This document shows, in pieces, positions 38,283 to 47,801 of a stretch of 64,000 nt of DNA (its first letter is position 1; every line of letters begins with the position of its first letter). Below the pieces are notes generated by a model, which worked only from the letters and a program-made list of their open reading frames with translations, ran no database searches and was not told the origin of the DNA. A program made the position numbers and the translations under genes. The stretch comes from Caldithrix sp. GTDB taxonomy: Bacteria > Zhuqueibacterota > Zhuqueibacteria > Thermofontimicrobiales > Sulfurfontimicrobiaceae. The stretch is from positions 124,001 to 188,000 of the forward strand of contig DYKB01000001.1 of the NCBI GenBank assembly GCA_020722815.1, in the 5' to 3' direction.

Positions 38283-39200
38283 TTGGAAAATGCATTATTC
38301 AAAGAATTAGCCGGTCTGGTGACAGAAAAAAGAAATCCTGCTTCAATGGATATTGATTCGAAATCGATTCCGGAAATATTAAAAATTATCAATAATGAAG
38401 ATAAAACCATTCCACTGGCGGTAGAAAAAGAAATACCATACATCGCCAGGGCGGTTGAAATTGTTGTCGAATGTTTTAAAAACGGTGGACGCTTATTCTA
38501 TATCGGTGCTGGGACAAGTGGTCGGCTGGGGGTATTGGATGCTTCTGAATGTCCGCCAACTTTTGGCGTAAGTACGGAGATGGTACAGGGTATCATTGCT
38601 GGTGGATATGCGGCTTTGACACAAGCGCAGGAGGGAGCGGAGGACTTTCCCGAAAATGGTGCGCGCGACTTGATGAATCGTGGTTTTACGGCGAAGGATG
38701 TGGCCTGTGGACTTGCCGCCAGTCGGCGGACTCCTTATGTGATCGGTGCTATCGAACAGGCACATAAATTGGGTGCCAAAACGCTCTTTGTCACCTGTAC
38801 GCCAAGAGAAGAGATGAATTTTAAGGTTGATGTGGCAATATGTCCCGTTGTTGGTCCGGAAGTAGTCATGGGTTCCACCCGAATGAAGTCCGGTACCGCC
38901 CAAAAATTGGTTTTAAATATGCTTACGACCACGGCAATGATTCGACTGGGAAAAGTTTATCATAATATGATGGTTGATCTCATGATGACGAATAAAAAGC
39001 TTGAGGAGCGATCAAAACGAACAGTTATGATTGTTACCGGGCTTGACTATGAAACGGCGGAAAAGTATTTAAAAGAAGCGAATGGGCATGTCAAAACAGC
39101 CCTGGTGATGATCTTGGCGAATGTGAACCGAAAAGAAGCCGAACGTCGATTAGCGGCCAGTGAAGGATTTGTTCGGCAGGCGATTGCTCAAAATGAATAA
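38283..39200 (+). CDS. murQ: N-acetylmuramic acid 6-phosphate etherase
   Basis: The 305-residue SIS-domain lyase cleaves the D-lactyl ether of MurNAc-6-phosphate to GlcNAc-6-phosphate in cell-wall sugar recycling. Signatures are TEKRNPASMDIDSKSIPEILKIIN, the sugar-phosphate loop IGAGTSGRLGVLDASECPPTFG, IGAIEQAHKLG and VMGSTRMKSGTAQKLVLNM. The C-terminal UBA-like helices are present. The start is a TTG at 38283, supported by GGAGG seven bases upstream and by the family N-terminus. It lies 18 bp after rsmG and 19 bp before mfd, an unusual setting. No MurNAc transporter or kinase is seen nearby. Confidence 0.95.
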   Translation: MENALFKELAGLVTEKRNPASMDIDSKSIPEILKIINNEDKTIPLAVEKEIPYIARAVEIVVECFKNGGRLFYIGAGTSGRLGVLDASECPPTFGVSTEMVQGIIAGGYAALTQAQEGAEDFPENGARDLMNRGFTAKDVACGLAASRRTPYVIGAIEQAHKLGAKTLFVTCTPREEMNFKVDVAICPVVGPEVVMGSTRMKSGTAQKLVLNMLTTTAMIRLGKVYHNMMVDLMMTNKKLEERSKRTVMIVTGLDYETAEKYLKEANGHVKTALVMILANVNRKEAERRLAASEGFVRQAIAQNE

Positions 39201-39219
39201 TTGATAAAGGTGATACAGG

Positions 39220-42200
39220 ATGCAGGCTTTTACAGATTATATCAAGGGAAGATTACGTGATACGGAAATTTTTGATGAGCTCTTAGCGACTTTATCAAAT
39301 AAAAATGCGATTGAGATGAAGGGTGCCCTGGGTTCATTAAAATCAATTATCATTGCATTGTTATTTGAAAAACTGGATGTTCCCATTCTATTTATCACTT
39401 ACAATGAGGACATCGCTGAGCATGTGAAGGAAGATTTGGCCTTATTGGTCAATAATGAAGCAGTTGTCTTTTTTCCGCCATCGGATTATTTTCCACATCG
39501 AAAAGTTTTTTCTGATAATTTAGTGCGTAGTTATCGGATGGATACACTGGAAAAATTGGCTGAGAATCGAAAACTATTAATTACAACCTCGGCTAAAGGA
39601 ATCGCGCGTCAGGTACCATCGATTCATGAATTAAATCGACAGCGCATCTTAATACAAAAGGGTAAATCGTATAAGTTTGATGATCTGATTGCCCGTTTGA
39701 TAGAAATCGGATTTGAGCGTCAACCAGTGGTGGATCGAATGGGGGAATTAAGCGTACGCGGCGGAATTATTGATATTTTTCCTTTTTCGAAAGAAAATCC
39801 AATCAGAATTGAATTTTGGGGTGATCAGGTAGAATCCATTCGCGAATTTGATCTGGAAAATCAGCGTTCCATAAAAGAAATTGATAATACACCTATTTTT
39901 CCAATTGAAAAAGATGAAATCAATGGAAAAAATAATTCATCCCCAGGTGAAGGCACTTGCTTTGTTGATTTACTTCCATCGAATACGCTGGTAATTTTTG
40001 ATGAGCCGACATTAATTGGCCAGGAACTGGATAATTATCTCATCGAAATGGAAAAGCTTTATCACCTTGGTGAAACAAAAATTGACCTGGTAAATGATCG
40101 AAAAAGTCCTAATTTCAAATGGTCTGAAATTGAATCACAAATTCAGAAATTTAAAAAAATTTATAACATCACAGTAAAATCAAACGCCCTTCCTTGTATT
40201 ACTTTTACTTCAATTGAACAGACGCCTTTGCAGGGAAATTTGAAGCTTTTAAAAGAAACCGTTAATGACCTATATGGGAAGCGAAAAAATGTTATCAATG
40301 AACCCGTTTTTTTTCTTTGTGATTATCCGGACCAGGCAGCGCGGATGGTCAATGTCTTTGATGATCTGGGCCTGGATGAAAAACGGATTAAAGTTGAGAT
40401 ATGCAGTTTATTTGAAGGTTTTGAAAATCGCGATGCCAATCTTATCCTTTATACCGATCATCAATTCTATGGCCGCCAGCGAAAATTACGACTAAAGAAA
40501 AAATTCACCAAGGGTCTAAACCTGAATCAATTAAAAATGCTCCATACCGGTGACTTTGTGGTGCATGAAGATTATGGGATTGGTATTTATCAGGGATTGA
40601 AAAAAATCAAGATCGGCAAGAATGAACGGGAATGTATTCAGATTAAGTATCAAAATAATGATGTTGTATATGTCCCGCTTGACCGGATGAGCCGAGTTCA
40701 AAAATATTCGGCGAAAGAAGGCATGGCTCCCCAGATTAACAAATTAGGAGGAACTGACTGGGAAAAATTAAAAGCACGCACTAAAAAAAAAATTAAAGAT
40801 ATTGCCAAAGATTTGATTGACATTTATGCTGCGCGCAAGGCACTTAAAGGATATGCGTTTCCAAAAGACACCTTATGGCAGAAAGAACTGGAAGCCTCAT
40901 TTCCTTATGAAGATACTCCCGACCAGATTACGGCTATCAGCGCCATAAAGAAGGACATGGAGAGCCCGCGTCCAATGGATCGGCTGATTTGTGGTGATGT
41001 CGGTTTTGGAAAGACTGAGTTGGCGATTCGGGCTGCATTCAAAAGTGTGAATGATAATCGCCAGGTCGCTGTACTTGTTCCGACAACAATATTAGCCGAA
41101 CAACATTACCGAACTTTTCGATCACGACTTTCTCAGTTTCCAGTCAAAGTGGAGGTTCTTTCTCGTTTTCGTAGCAAAACCGAACAGGCTCTTATTGCCA
41201 GTGGTATTGAAAATGGCAAGGTTGACATTATCATCGGGACTCATCGATTATTATCTAAGGATATAAAATTCAATAACTTAGGCTTGTTAGTTGTTGATGA
41301 AGAACAACGATTTGGTGTCAAACAAAAAGAAAAATTAAAGGAACGACATAAAACTGTTGACGTATTAACCTTAACAGCAACACCAATACCGCGCACACTC
41401 CATCTATCGTTGATGGGGGCACGGGATATGTCCAATATCAATACGCCACCAAAAGATCGATTACCAGTGGTGACTGAAGTGGCGATGTTTGACCAGGAAT
41501 TGATTCGGGAGGCGATTTTAAGAGAGATGCAGCGTGGTGGCCAGGTTTTTTTCCTTTATAATCGTGTAAAATCGATTGATGCCATGGCGGGTTTGATTCA
41601 TCGTATTGTCCCGGAGGCCAGAATTGCTGTGGCGCATGGCCAAATGGCTGAACACGAGCTGGAACGTGTTATGTTGCGTTTTCTGGATAAAAAATATGAT
41701 GTGCTGGTTTGTACGACAATCGTTCAAAGTGGATTGGACATTCCGAATGTCAATACGATTATCATTCATCGCGCCGATCGTTTTGGATTGGCAGAGTTAT
41801 ATCAATTGCGAGGTCGCGTGGGACGTACGAACATCCATGCGTTTGCTTATTTATTAATTCCACCGATACAAAAAATGAATTCGATTGCATTGAAACGACT
41901 CCAAACAATTGAGGAATTTACTGATCTGGGGGCTGGCTATCAGGTGGCGTTGCGTGATCTGGAAATACGCGGGGCTGGTAATTTATTGGGTGCTGAACAA
42001 AGCGGATTTATTGCGGCCCTGGGGTTTGAGTTATATTGTAAAATTTTAGATGAAGCAGTTCAGGAATTATATGGTACCGATAAGACCAAACAACAAGCAA
42101 CTTTGGTTGATATTTCAGACGTTCAAGTGGAAGTGAATGCCGATATTTATATCCCGGCATCTTATATTGAACGTGGCGATATGCGCCTCGATTATTATCG

Positions 42201-42564
42201 ACGGCTGGCGGATTTGCGAAACCTTGAAGATATCGAAGCAATCCGGACGGAATTACAGGATCGTTTTGGCCGCCTGCCGGATGAAGTAAAAAATTTAATG
42301 AATGTGCTCGCTTATAAAATTTTAGGTGCCCGGTTAGGAATTAATAAAATCAACGTGAATGATAATTTCATGCTAGCTGATTTTATACCAGAAATCTATG
42401 AAATCCAGCGGGAAAATTTTCATCAATGGGTATTGGCTTTGGTTTCCAAAGCAACTACTCGTTTTGAATTTGTACAGCGCGAAGGACTTAAAATGAGAGT
42501 CAATCTAAAAGAAGTTAATGATAAGCATGAATTTGTAAAAAATTTCTTGCAATCTTTACTCTAA
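39220..42564 (+). CDS. mfd: Transcription-repair coupling factor Mfd
   Basis: The 1,114-residue DNA translocase removes RNA polymerase stalled at lesions and recruits UvrA. A UvrB-like N-terminal part includes VRGGIIDIFPF. The RNA-polymerase-interacting domain starts near HTGDFVVHEDYGIGIYQGL (about 445). The RecG-like translocase has Walker A GDVGFGKTELAIRAA (about 588), DEEQRFG (about 692), TATPIPRTLHLSL (about 720) and the final QLRGRVGRTN motif. The C-terminal D7 domain is present. The length is normal for the family. Confidence 0.97.
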   Translation: MQAFTDYIKGRLRDTEIFDELLATLSNKNAIEMKGALGSLKSIIIALLFEKLDVPILFITYNEDIAEHVKEDLALLVNNEAVVFFPPSDYFPHRKVFSDNLVRSYRMDTLEKLAENRKLLITTSAKGIARQVPSIHELNRQRILIQKGKSYKFDDLIARLIEIGFERQPVVDRMGELSVRGGIIDIFPFSKENPIRIEFWGDQVESIREFDLENQRSIKEIDNTPIFPIEKDEINGKNNSSPGEGTCFVDLLPSNTLVIFDEPTLIGQELDNYLIEMEKLYHLGETKIDLVNDRKSPNFKWSEIESQIQKFKKIYNITVKSNALPCITFTSIEQTPLQGNLKLLKETVNDLYGKRKNVINEPVFFLCDYPDQAARMVNVFDDLGLDEKRIKVEICSLFEGFENRDANLILYTDHQFYGRQRKLRLKKKFTKGLNLNQLKMLHTGDFVVHEDYGIGIYQGLKKIKIGKNERECIQIKYQNNDVVYVPLDRMSRVQKYSAKEGMAPQINKLGGTDWEKLKARTKKKIKDIAKDLIDIYAARKALKGYAFPKDTLWQKELEASFPYEDTPDQITAISAIKKDMESPRPMDRLICGDVGFGKTELAIRAAFKSVNDNRQVAVLVPTTILAEQHYRTFRSRLSQFPVKVEVLSRFRSKTEQALIASGIENGKVDIIIGTHRLLSKDIKFNNLGLLVVDEEQRFGVKQKEKLKERHKTVDVLTLTATPIPRTLHLSLMGARDMSNINTPPKDRLPVVTEVAMFDQELIREAILREMQRGGQVFFLYNRVKSIDAMAGLIHRIVPEARIAVAHGQMAEHELERVMLRFLDKKYDVLVCTTIVQSGLDIPNVNTIIIHRADRFGLAELYQLRGRVGRTNIHAFAYLLIPPIQKMNSIALKRLQTIEEFTDLGAGYQVALRDLEIRGAGNLLGAEQSGFIAALGFELYCKILDEAVQELYGTDKTKQQATLVDISDVQVEVNADIYIPASYIERGDMRLDYYRRLADLRNLEDIEAIRTELQDRFGRLPDEVKNLMNVLAYKILGARLGINKINVNDNFMLADFIPEIYEIQRENFHQWVLALVSKATTRFEFVQREGLKMRVNLKEVNDKHEFVKNFLQSLL

Positions 42565-42619
42565 ATATTTAAATTTCACCGTTTTTTTAAACCTGAATAA
42601 TCTAAATCTGGAGGGAAAA

Positions 42620-44365
42620 ATGCGTATCTATTCAATGGGATTATTGTTACTGATGTTAATTAGCCTTTTTTTGAACTGTGGCTCAAATGACGAAAAAGCT
42701 GTGGCGACAGTTGGCAACAAAATTATTACGCTTGCTGATTTTAAACACGACTTTTCAAATGGTAAGGCTGAAAATAGTTTAGCCGCTGCCACGGATTCAG
42801 CAAAATTGGTTTTTCTGAATCAGATGATTGATAATAAATTGAAAGTATTAGCGGCTTATCAAAAAGGCGTGGATAAGGACAGTATGCTGCAGCTTCAAAT
42901 TGCAAATATTGAAAAAGATCGGGTTGCCAGAAAAGTCTGGGAAATGGACGTAACCAATAAACTGGTTACCGAAAAACAATTACGGGAAATTTTTGAAAAG
43001 AGCCAGAAGGAAGTTAAAATACGCGATCTCGTTTTACGATTTGTCAAAAATGATAGTGTTGACACCGAACCCGATGTCAAAGAGATGATTCAAAAAATCC
43101 ATCGTTACTTAAAAAAAGGAGCAGCATTTGACTCGCTGGCGAAACGTTATTCTCAGGATCGGAAAACCGCCAGTAAAGGCGGCGAGCGGGGAGTTGTTCG
43201 CTGGAATTCGTGGGGTCCTAACGATGAATTGAATCAGGTTGCTTTTAATTTAAAAGAAGGGGCGATTTCAGCTCCATTTAAACTGAGAAATGAATATCAT
43301 ATTATAAAAGCCGAACAGATTACAACCTTGCCAACAAAGACAAAATTTGAAAATGAAAAACAACGAATAATTGGTAATTTACTCTCGCAACAAGCGGCAA
43401 AGGTTGAAGAACAGAAAAACCTGGTCATGGATAATTTAATTAAAAAATTTAACGGCGGCTTTAGCAATGAAAATGTTACATTGATGATAAAAAAAATCAA
43501 TACTCCCGATTCATTGGCCGATTCAACCCGGGTGCCACCACGATATGATGTATTTTCGAAGCTGACGGATGATGACACCTCAAAGGCCCTTTTTACGTAT
43601 GCAAAAGATCAAAAAATCACAATTGGATATGTTTCGCGACTCATGCGTGGTGTCGATCCCATGCGCCGTCCGCCATTAAGTACGGACGCTGATTTGCAAA
43701 ACCTTGTCAAGCGAATGCTGCTATTTCCCCTATTCGCTTATGAAGGCTATGACCGGAAATATAATCAGGATAAAGCGATCGTTAAAGAAATTACTGGCAT
43801 TAAAGAAAGTAATATGCTAAAAACTATTTTCAAGCAGGAGGTTCAGGATAAAGTAAAACCGACTGAAGCTGAAATTTTAGCCTATTATGAAGCCAATAAA
43901 GAAAAGTATAAACAACCCGAACAGCGAAACATTCAGGAAATCTGGATTACTGATCCAGCGAAAGCACAAATGGCTTTAAAAGAAGTCCGAGCCAAAAAGG
44001 ATTTTACCGCCGTTGCGAAAAAATATAATGAACGCGCCACGACTAAAGCAAATGGTGGTATGTTAGGCTTTATTCGGGATAATCAATACGCCGACCTGGG
44101 CAAGGAGGCTTTTAAAATGGAAATCGGCGAAATTTCTGATCTTATCAAGATGGGACCTAATTTTTCAATCATCAAATTGCTTGAAATTCAGCCGGAATCA
44201 ATTCAACCCTTTGAACAGGTTCGTTTCCAGGTCGAAAATGAACTGCGAAAGGAACAATTAGCTAACCGGGAACGGGAATGGATCGAACAGTTACGGAAAG
44301 AATATTCTATCAAAATTGATGAAAAGTTATTGGCAGGGTGCTTTAAAGAAGATACTGAGAAATAA
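42620..44365 (+). CDS. Lipoprotein peptidyl-prolyl isomerase with two parvulin domains
   Basis: A lipoprotein signal peptide ends at LFLNC (about residue 20), placing this 581-residue protein in the envelope. After a SurA-like helical N-terminus, a first parvulin-like (PpiC) domain spans about 135-235 (KRYSQDRKTASKGGERG). A long helical linker follows, then a second one at about 430-535 (KKYNERATTKANGGMLGFI). Such proteins catalyse prolyl isomerisation and/or hold unfolded outer-membrane proteins. GGAGG precedes the ATG. It is the first of three consecutive parvulin-type genes. A hairpin with a T-tract follows the gene, so it may be transcribed separately from the next two. Confidence 0.85.
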   Translation: MRIYSMGLLLLMLISLFLNCGSNDEKAVATVGNKIITLADFKHDFSNGKAENSLAAATDSAKLVFLNQMIDNKLKVLAAYQKGVDKDSMLQLQIANIEKDRVARKVWEMDVTNKLVTEKQLREIFEKSQKEVKIRDLVLRFVKNDSVDTEPDVKEMIQKIHRYLKKGAAFDSLAKRYSQDRKTASKGGERGVVRWNSWGPNDELNQVAFNLKEGAISAPFKLRNEYHIIKAEQITTLPTKTKFENEKQRIIGNLLSQQAAKVEEQKNLVMDNLIKKFNGGFSNENVTLMIKKINTPDSLADSTRVPPRYDVFSKLTDDDTSKALFTYAKDQKITIGYVSRLMRGVDPMRRPPLSTDADLQNLVKRMLLFPLFAYEGYDRKYNQDKAIVKEITGIKESNMLKTIFKQEVQDKVKPTEAEILAYYEANKEKYKQPEQRNIQEIWITDPAKAQMALKEVRAKKDFTAVAKKYNERATTKANGGMLGFIRDNQYADLGKEAFKMEIGEISDLIKMGPNFSIIKLLEIQPESIQPFEQVRFQVENELRKEQLANREREWIEQLRKEYSIKIDEKLLAGCFKEDTEK

Positions 44366-44393
44366 TACCTATGAGTTGTACATTTATTTAATT

Positions 44394-44476
44394 GAGCAGT
44401 TCGATGGTTCATAGTTCACGGTTGATGCGATGTTAAAATACTAAACCGTGAACTTTGAACTGCTCATCTTTTTTAT
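44394..44476 (+). terminator. Long interrupted inverted repeat with T-tract after the first parvulin gene
   Basis: An outer 9-bp arm (GAGCAGTTC 44394-44402 with GAACTGCTC 44457-44465) and an inner 11-bp arm (AGTTCACGGTT 44413-44423 with AACCGTGAACT 44444-44454) are separated on the left by 10 nt and on the right by 2 nt. TTTTTT follows at 44469-44474. It can act as an intrinsic terminator. The sequence could also be a copy of a dispersed palindromic repeat. Confidence 0.55.
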
Positions 44477-44566
44477 GGAACTTTCAGGCATCGAATGTTT
44501 TAAAGTGATAGTCAGGAATTGTATTCAGGAATAAATTTTTTAATTAACTAAAATCATGGATGTATT

Positions 44567-45448
44567 ATGATGAAAAAAATGGTTCTTTTTCTGTTATTGC
44601 TGATTTTAATCTCTTCGTGTGGTCAGGATTCGAAGAATGAGAATAAAATTGTTGCACGAGTTGGTAGTGAAGTGTTAAGTATTGACCAGCTTAAAGAGCG
44701 GATTCCTGAGGATCTGGTTAAGAAAACCACGCTCACGCAAATTAAAGGCATCATCGAACAATGGATAAATACGCAATTGGTTTATCAGCAAGCGTATCGA
44801 ACAGGATTGCACAATACCTTAAATGAAGAATTACAGGCAGAATTAAAAAAATTTGAAATTGAATTTCTGGCAAATAAGTTGGTCGAACGTGATATTTATC
44901 GAAAAATAAAAGTCACCGATGAAGAAATAGAGACTTATTACAATCGGAATAAGGAACAATTTATTCGCAATACGGTGGAAATCAGAGCTTTTCATTTGTT
45001 AGTGCGATCTGAAGAATTATCCGAAACGATTGCCAATCTTTTGCGCGACGGAAAAAGTATTGAGGAACTGGCGCCGGTTTATGCTGAACAGAATGTATTT
45101 TGGCCAAATGGTGATCTGGACTTTTTTCCGGAAGATGTACTGCCAGTTGAAATTAAAAAAGCATTAACTGGCTTAAAAACAAATGAAACCACTAAAAAAG
45201 GGATCAAATCTGATTTTGGGTTTCATTTTTTTAAAATCTTGGATCGTCAGCCAAAAGGTAGCATGAAAAATATCGATGAAGTACGAGATCAAATCACAGA
45301 AAAATTAAAAGTTGAAAAACATAAAGAAGCCTATAGCACTTATCTGGCAAAATTACGAACCAAAGCGGAAGAGCAGAAATCACTCGAAATTAATTTTGAA
45401 CCGCTCAAAGAATTTCAACAAGATACTACCAGTATTCTAACCAAATAA
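44567..45448 (+). CDS. Lipoprotein peptidyl-prolyl isomerase-like chaperone, one parvulin domain
   Basis: The 293-residue protein starts with a hydrophobic lipoprotein signal ending LISSCGQ (Cys about residue 19). A SurA/PrsA-like helical N-domain follows (ARVGSEVLSIDQLKERIPEDL), then one diverged parvulin domain at about 140-235 (VEIRAFHLLVRSEEL to DFGFHFFKILDR). The usual GG-x-LGF/G core is replaced by PNGDLDFFPEDV, so isomerase activity is uncertain and a chaperone role more likely. A C-terminal helix completes the chaperone arm. It lies 23 bp before the surA-like gene and probably shares a transcript with it. Confidence 0.8.
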   Translation: MMKKMVLFLLLLILISSCGQDSKNENKIVARVGSEVLSIDQLKERIPEDLVKKTTLTQIKGIIEQWINTQLVYQQAYRTGLHNTLNEELQAELKKFEIEFLANKLVERDIYRKIKVTDEEIETYYNRNKEQFIRNTVEIRAFHLLVRSEELSETIANLLRDGKSIEELAPVYAEQNVFWPNGDLDFFPEDVLPVEIKKALTGLKTNETTKKGIKSDFGFHFFKILDRQPKGSMKNIDEVRDQITEKLKVEKHKEAYSTYLAKLRTKAEEQKSLEINFEPLKEFQQDTTSILTK

Positions 45449-45471
45449 TCATAAAAGATTGGATTTTTGAT

Positions 45472-46785
45472 ATGCGAAAATTCTTATTTTTAAAATGGCT
45501 CATTATCGTTCTGATTACTTTCATGGGATCGCTTTATAGTCAGGGAAATTCCATGCTGGATGATTGGATTGTCGCGGTGGTGGATAATGAAATCATCTTG
45601 CTTTCTGATTTGCGTAGCAACACGCTTCAATATGCTGCCCAGATGGGGATTAATCCTCGTGAAAATATGCCGGAATTTTTAAAATTGATGGATCAGGTTT
45701 TAGAGCAATTGATTATTCAAAAAGTTTTATATGTCAAAGGAATTGAAGATTCAGTGGTGGTTGAAAATCGGCATGTGGAAGATTTGTTAAATCAGCAGGT
45801 CAACCAATTGGTGATGCAATACGGCTCCCGAGAAAAAGTCAAAGAAGTCATGGGATCGCCGATTGAAAAGATTAAGCGCGATTGGGAGGATATTGCACGT
45901 CAGAGTCTGATGGCCAAGATGGTGCGCGAAAAGAAAGAGATGAATATTCAGGTGAACCGGCGGGAAGTAATAGATTTTTTTAAGAATAATAAAGACAGCA
46001 TACCTGATCTGCCGGAATCCTTGCATATCGCTAATTTATTAATAAAAATTCAACCTGGCGCAGAATCAAAGTCTAAAGCGAAAGCCCGCATTGAAAGTAT
46101 TTATGAGCAGATAAAAAATGGTGCGGATTTCCAAAAAATGGCGCGCGAATATTCTGATGATCCCGGTTCTGCCGCCGCTGGTGGTGAACTTGGTTTCTTT
46201 CAACGCGGCGAACTGGTAAAAGAGTTTGAGGAAGTCGCCTATCAACTTCAGCCGGGTGAATTATCGGAAATTGTTGAATCAAGTCATGGTTATCATATCA
46301 TTCAACTCATTGAACGGCAGGGTGATAAAATTAATTGCCGACATATCTTAGCCAAACCTGAGCCAACCAAAGAAGATGAACTAAAAACAGTGAACCTGAT
46401 AAAAGAAATTCATCAAAAATTAAGTACCGGACAGGCAACTTTCGAGGAAATGGTGAAACAATATTCCGAAGATGAAACCTCGAAAGACAACAACGGTGAT
46501 TTGGGCTGGTGGGAAAAAGACATGGTCCAATTGAAAGAATTTCGATATGTTTTAAGAAACTTAAAGGCCGGTGAAGTCTCTGAACCAGTTAAGACACAAC
46601 TGGGCTACCATATTCTAAAACTTCTCGAAATTCAGGAGTCCCGACCATTAGATATATCGCAGGATTGGGAGCGCATTGAAAACTTTGCCCTTCAGATGAA
46701 ACGGCAGCGAGAAATGAAACGGTGGGTTGATAAGTTAAAAGAAAATGTTTATATTTCGAAAAAAGAGATTATTGTCAGCCGCTAA
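45472..46785 (+). CDS. surA: SurA-like periplasmic chaperone/peptidyl-prolyl isomerase, two parvulin domains
   Basis: This 437-residue protein has an SPI-type signal peptide ending near SLYS|QGNS and the SurA N-domain (DDWIVAVVDNEIILLSDLRSN). Two parvulin domains follow at about 180-280 (EYSDDPGSAAAGGELGFFQRGELVKEFEEVAYQL) and 285-390 (QYSEDETSKDNNGDLGWWEKDMV), then a C-terminal helix. Both cores keep the G-x-LG motif, so activity is likely. SurA escorts outer-membrane beta-barrels to the BAM complex, relevant to the very large SprA barrel encoded in the window. Gene name by domain layout. Confidence 0.88.
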   Translation: MRKFLFLKWLIIVLITFMGSLYSQGNSMLDDWIVAVVDNEIILLSDLRSNTLQYAAQMGINPRENMPEFLKLMDQVLEQLIIQKVLYVKGIEDSVVVENRHVEDLLNQQVNQLVMQYGSREKVKEVMGSPIEKIKRDWEDIARQSLMAKMVREKKEMNIQVNRREVIDFFKNNKDSIPDLPESLHIANLLIKIQPGAESKSKAKARIESIYEQIKNGADFQKMAREYSDDPGSAAAGGELGFFQRGELVKEFEEVAYQLQPGELSEIVESSHGYHIIQLIERQGDKINCRHILAKPEPTKEDELKTVNLIKEIHQKLSTGQATFEEMVKQYSEDETSKDNNGDLGWWEKDMVQLKEFRYVLRNLKAGEVSEPVKTQLGYHILKLLEIQESRPLDISQDWERIENFALQMKRQREMKRWVDKLKENVYISKKEIIVSR

Positions 46786-47103
46786 ATTTATCATATTAAT
46801 TCAATGCTTCGCAAAACATCCTGCTTTTCTTGCCTGTGGGCATTAATTTTGCATTTTACCTTCCTGTTTAATAATAAATTGATGTATTCCAGAAATGAAT
46901 TCAATATACTTCCGTTATCATCTTTCCATAGAATTAAAAGAAATAACAAAAATTTTATTTTTATAAAAAATATAATAGCTATTTTTTAAAAAATTAAAAT
47001 TCAGTTTCATGAAAAATCTGACAGGAACCACTGTTCTCAGGTGTGAGTATAATTTTAAGCTTTAAATTTATTGCCGGCTTCTCCTAAAAATAAAGGTTAT
47101 TCA
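46786..47103. other. Intergenic region between the surA-like gene and the DUF4159 gene
   Basis: About 318 bp of AT-rich DNA. A 61-codon ORF at 46804-46989 has no ribosome site and a composition like non-coding flanks, so I do not call it. No tRNA, terminator with a stable stem, or clear promoter was identified. Confidence 0.5.
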
Positions 47104-47781
47104 ATGAATTTAAAAAAAATGTGTTTGCTTGTTAGTCTTTTTTGTTTGTGGTTCGCAGCGGGTTTCACTCAAACCGAAGCAGGTTCATCCGGACTTGTAA
47201 TTGGGCGATTGAAATATAGTGGTGGTGGAGATTGGTACAATGATCCTTCCTGTATTCCGAATTTGATGGCGTTCATCAAAGATAATACCAACATACAGGT
47301 GACCGGTGATGAAAAAAAAGTCCAGATTATGGATGAAGAGCTTTTTTCCCTGCCAATCCTTTATATGACCGGCCATGGGCGAATTCAATTTTCAGAAGAC
47401 GAGATAGCCCGGCTCCGGCAATATTTGCTAAACGGTGGATTTTTATATGTTGATGATGATTATGGAATGGATAAATTTTTTCGGCGGGAGATAAAAAGGA
47501 TATTTCCCGACCGAAATTTAACAGAGCTTCCAATTTCGCACCCGGTTTTTCATAGCCATTTTGATTTTCCGAATGGTGTTCCTAAAACGCATGAGCATGA
47601 TCCCGGCCCCGGCCAGGTCTTCGGTATTTTCCATGAAGGCCGAATGGTGGTCTGCTACACATTTAATACAAATATTTCCGATGGCTGGGCTGATCCAAAT
47701 GTTCATGGCGACAGCGAAAAAATTCGTACTGAAGCCTTGAAAATGGGGGTTAACATAATTGTCTATGCTTTAACGCAATAA
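47104..47781 (+). CDS. Secreted DUF4159 protein
   Basis: From the ATG at 47104 this is a 225-residue protein with a signal peptide ending near AGFT|QTEAG. The body matches DUF4159: GLVIGRLKYSGGGDWYNDPSCIPNLM, ILYMTGHGRIQFSEDEIARLRQYLLNGGFLYVDDDYG and a C-terminal FNTNISDGWADPNVHGDSE. The fold is thought to be glutamine-amidotransferase-like; no catalytic Cys is evident at the expected place, so it is probably a non-enzymatic or binding module. DUF4159 genes often accompany MoxR/DUF58/VWA proteins in FCB bacteria; here only the DUF4175 neighbour is present. An in-frame upstream start at 47071 would remove the signal peptide from the N-terminus. Confidence 0.8.
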   Translation: MNLKKMCLLVSLFCLWFAAGFTQTEAGSSGLVIGRLKYSGGGDWYNDPSCIPNLMAFIKDNTNIQVTGDEKKVQIMDEELFSLPILYMTGHGRIQFSEDEIARLRQYLLNGGFLYVDDDYGMDKFFRREIKRIFPDRNLTELPISHPVFHSHFDFPNGVPKTHEHDPGPGQVFGIFHEGRMVVCYTFNTNISDGWADPNVHGDSEKIRTEALKMGVNIIVYALTQ

Positions 47782-47801
47782 AAAATTGAAAAGTGATCGT
47801 T

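Noticed and set aside
46804..46989. 61-codon ORF after the surA-like gene
   Set aside because: No ribosome site, no recognisable protein features and base composition like the surrounding spacer.
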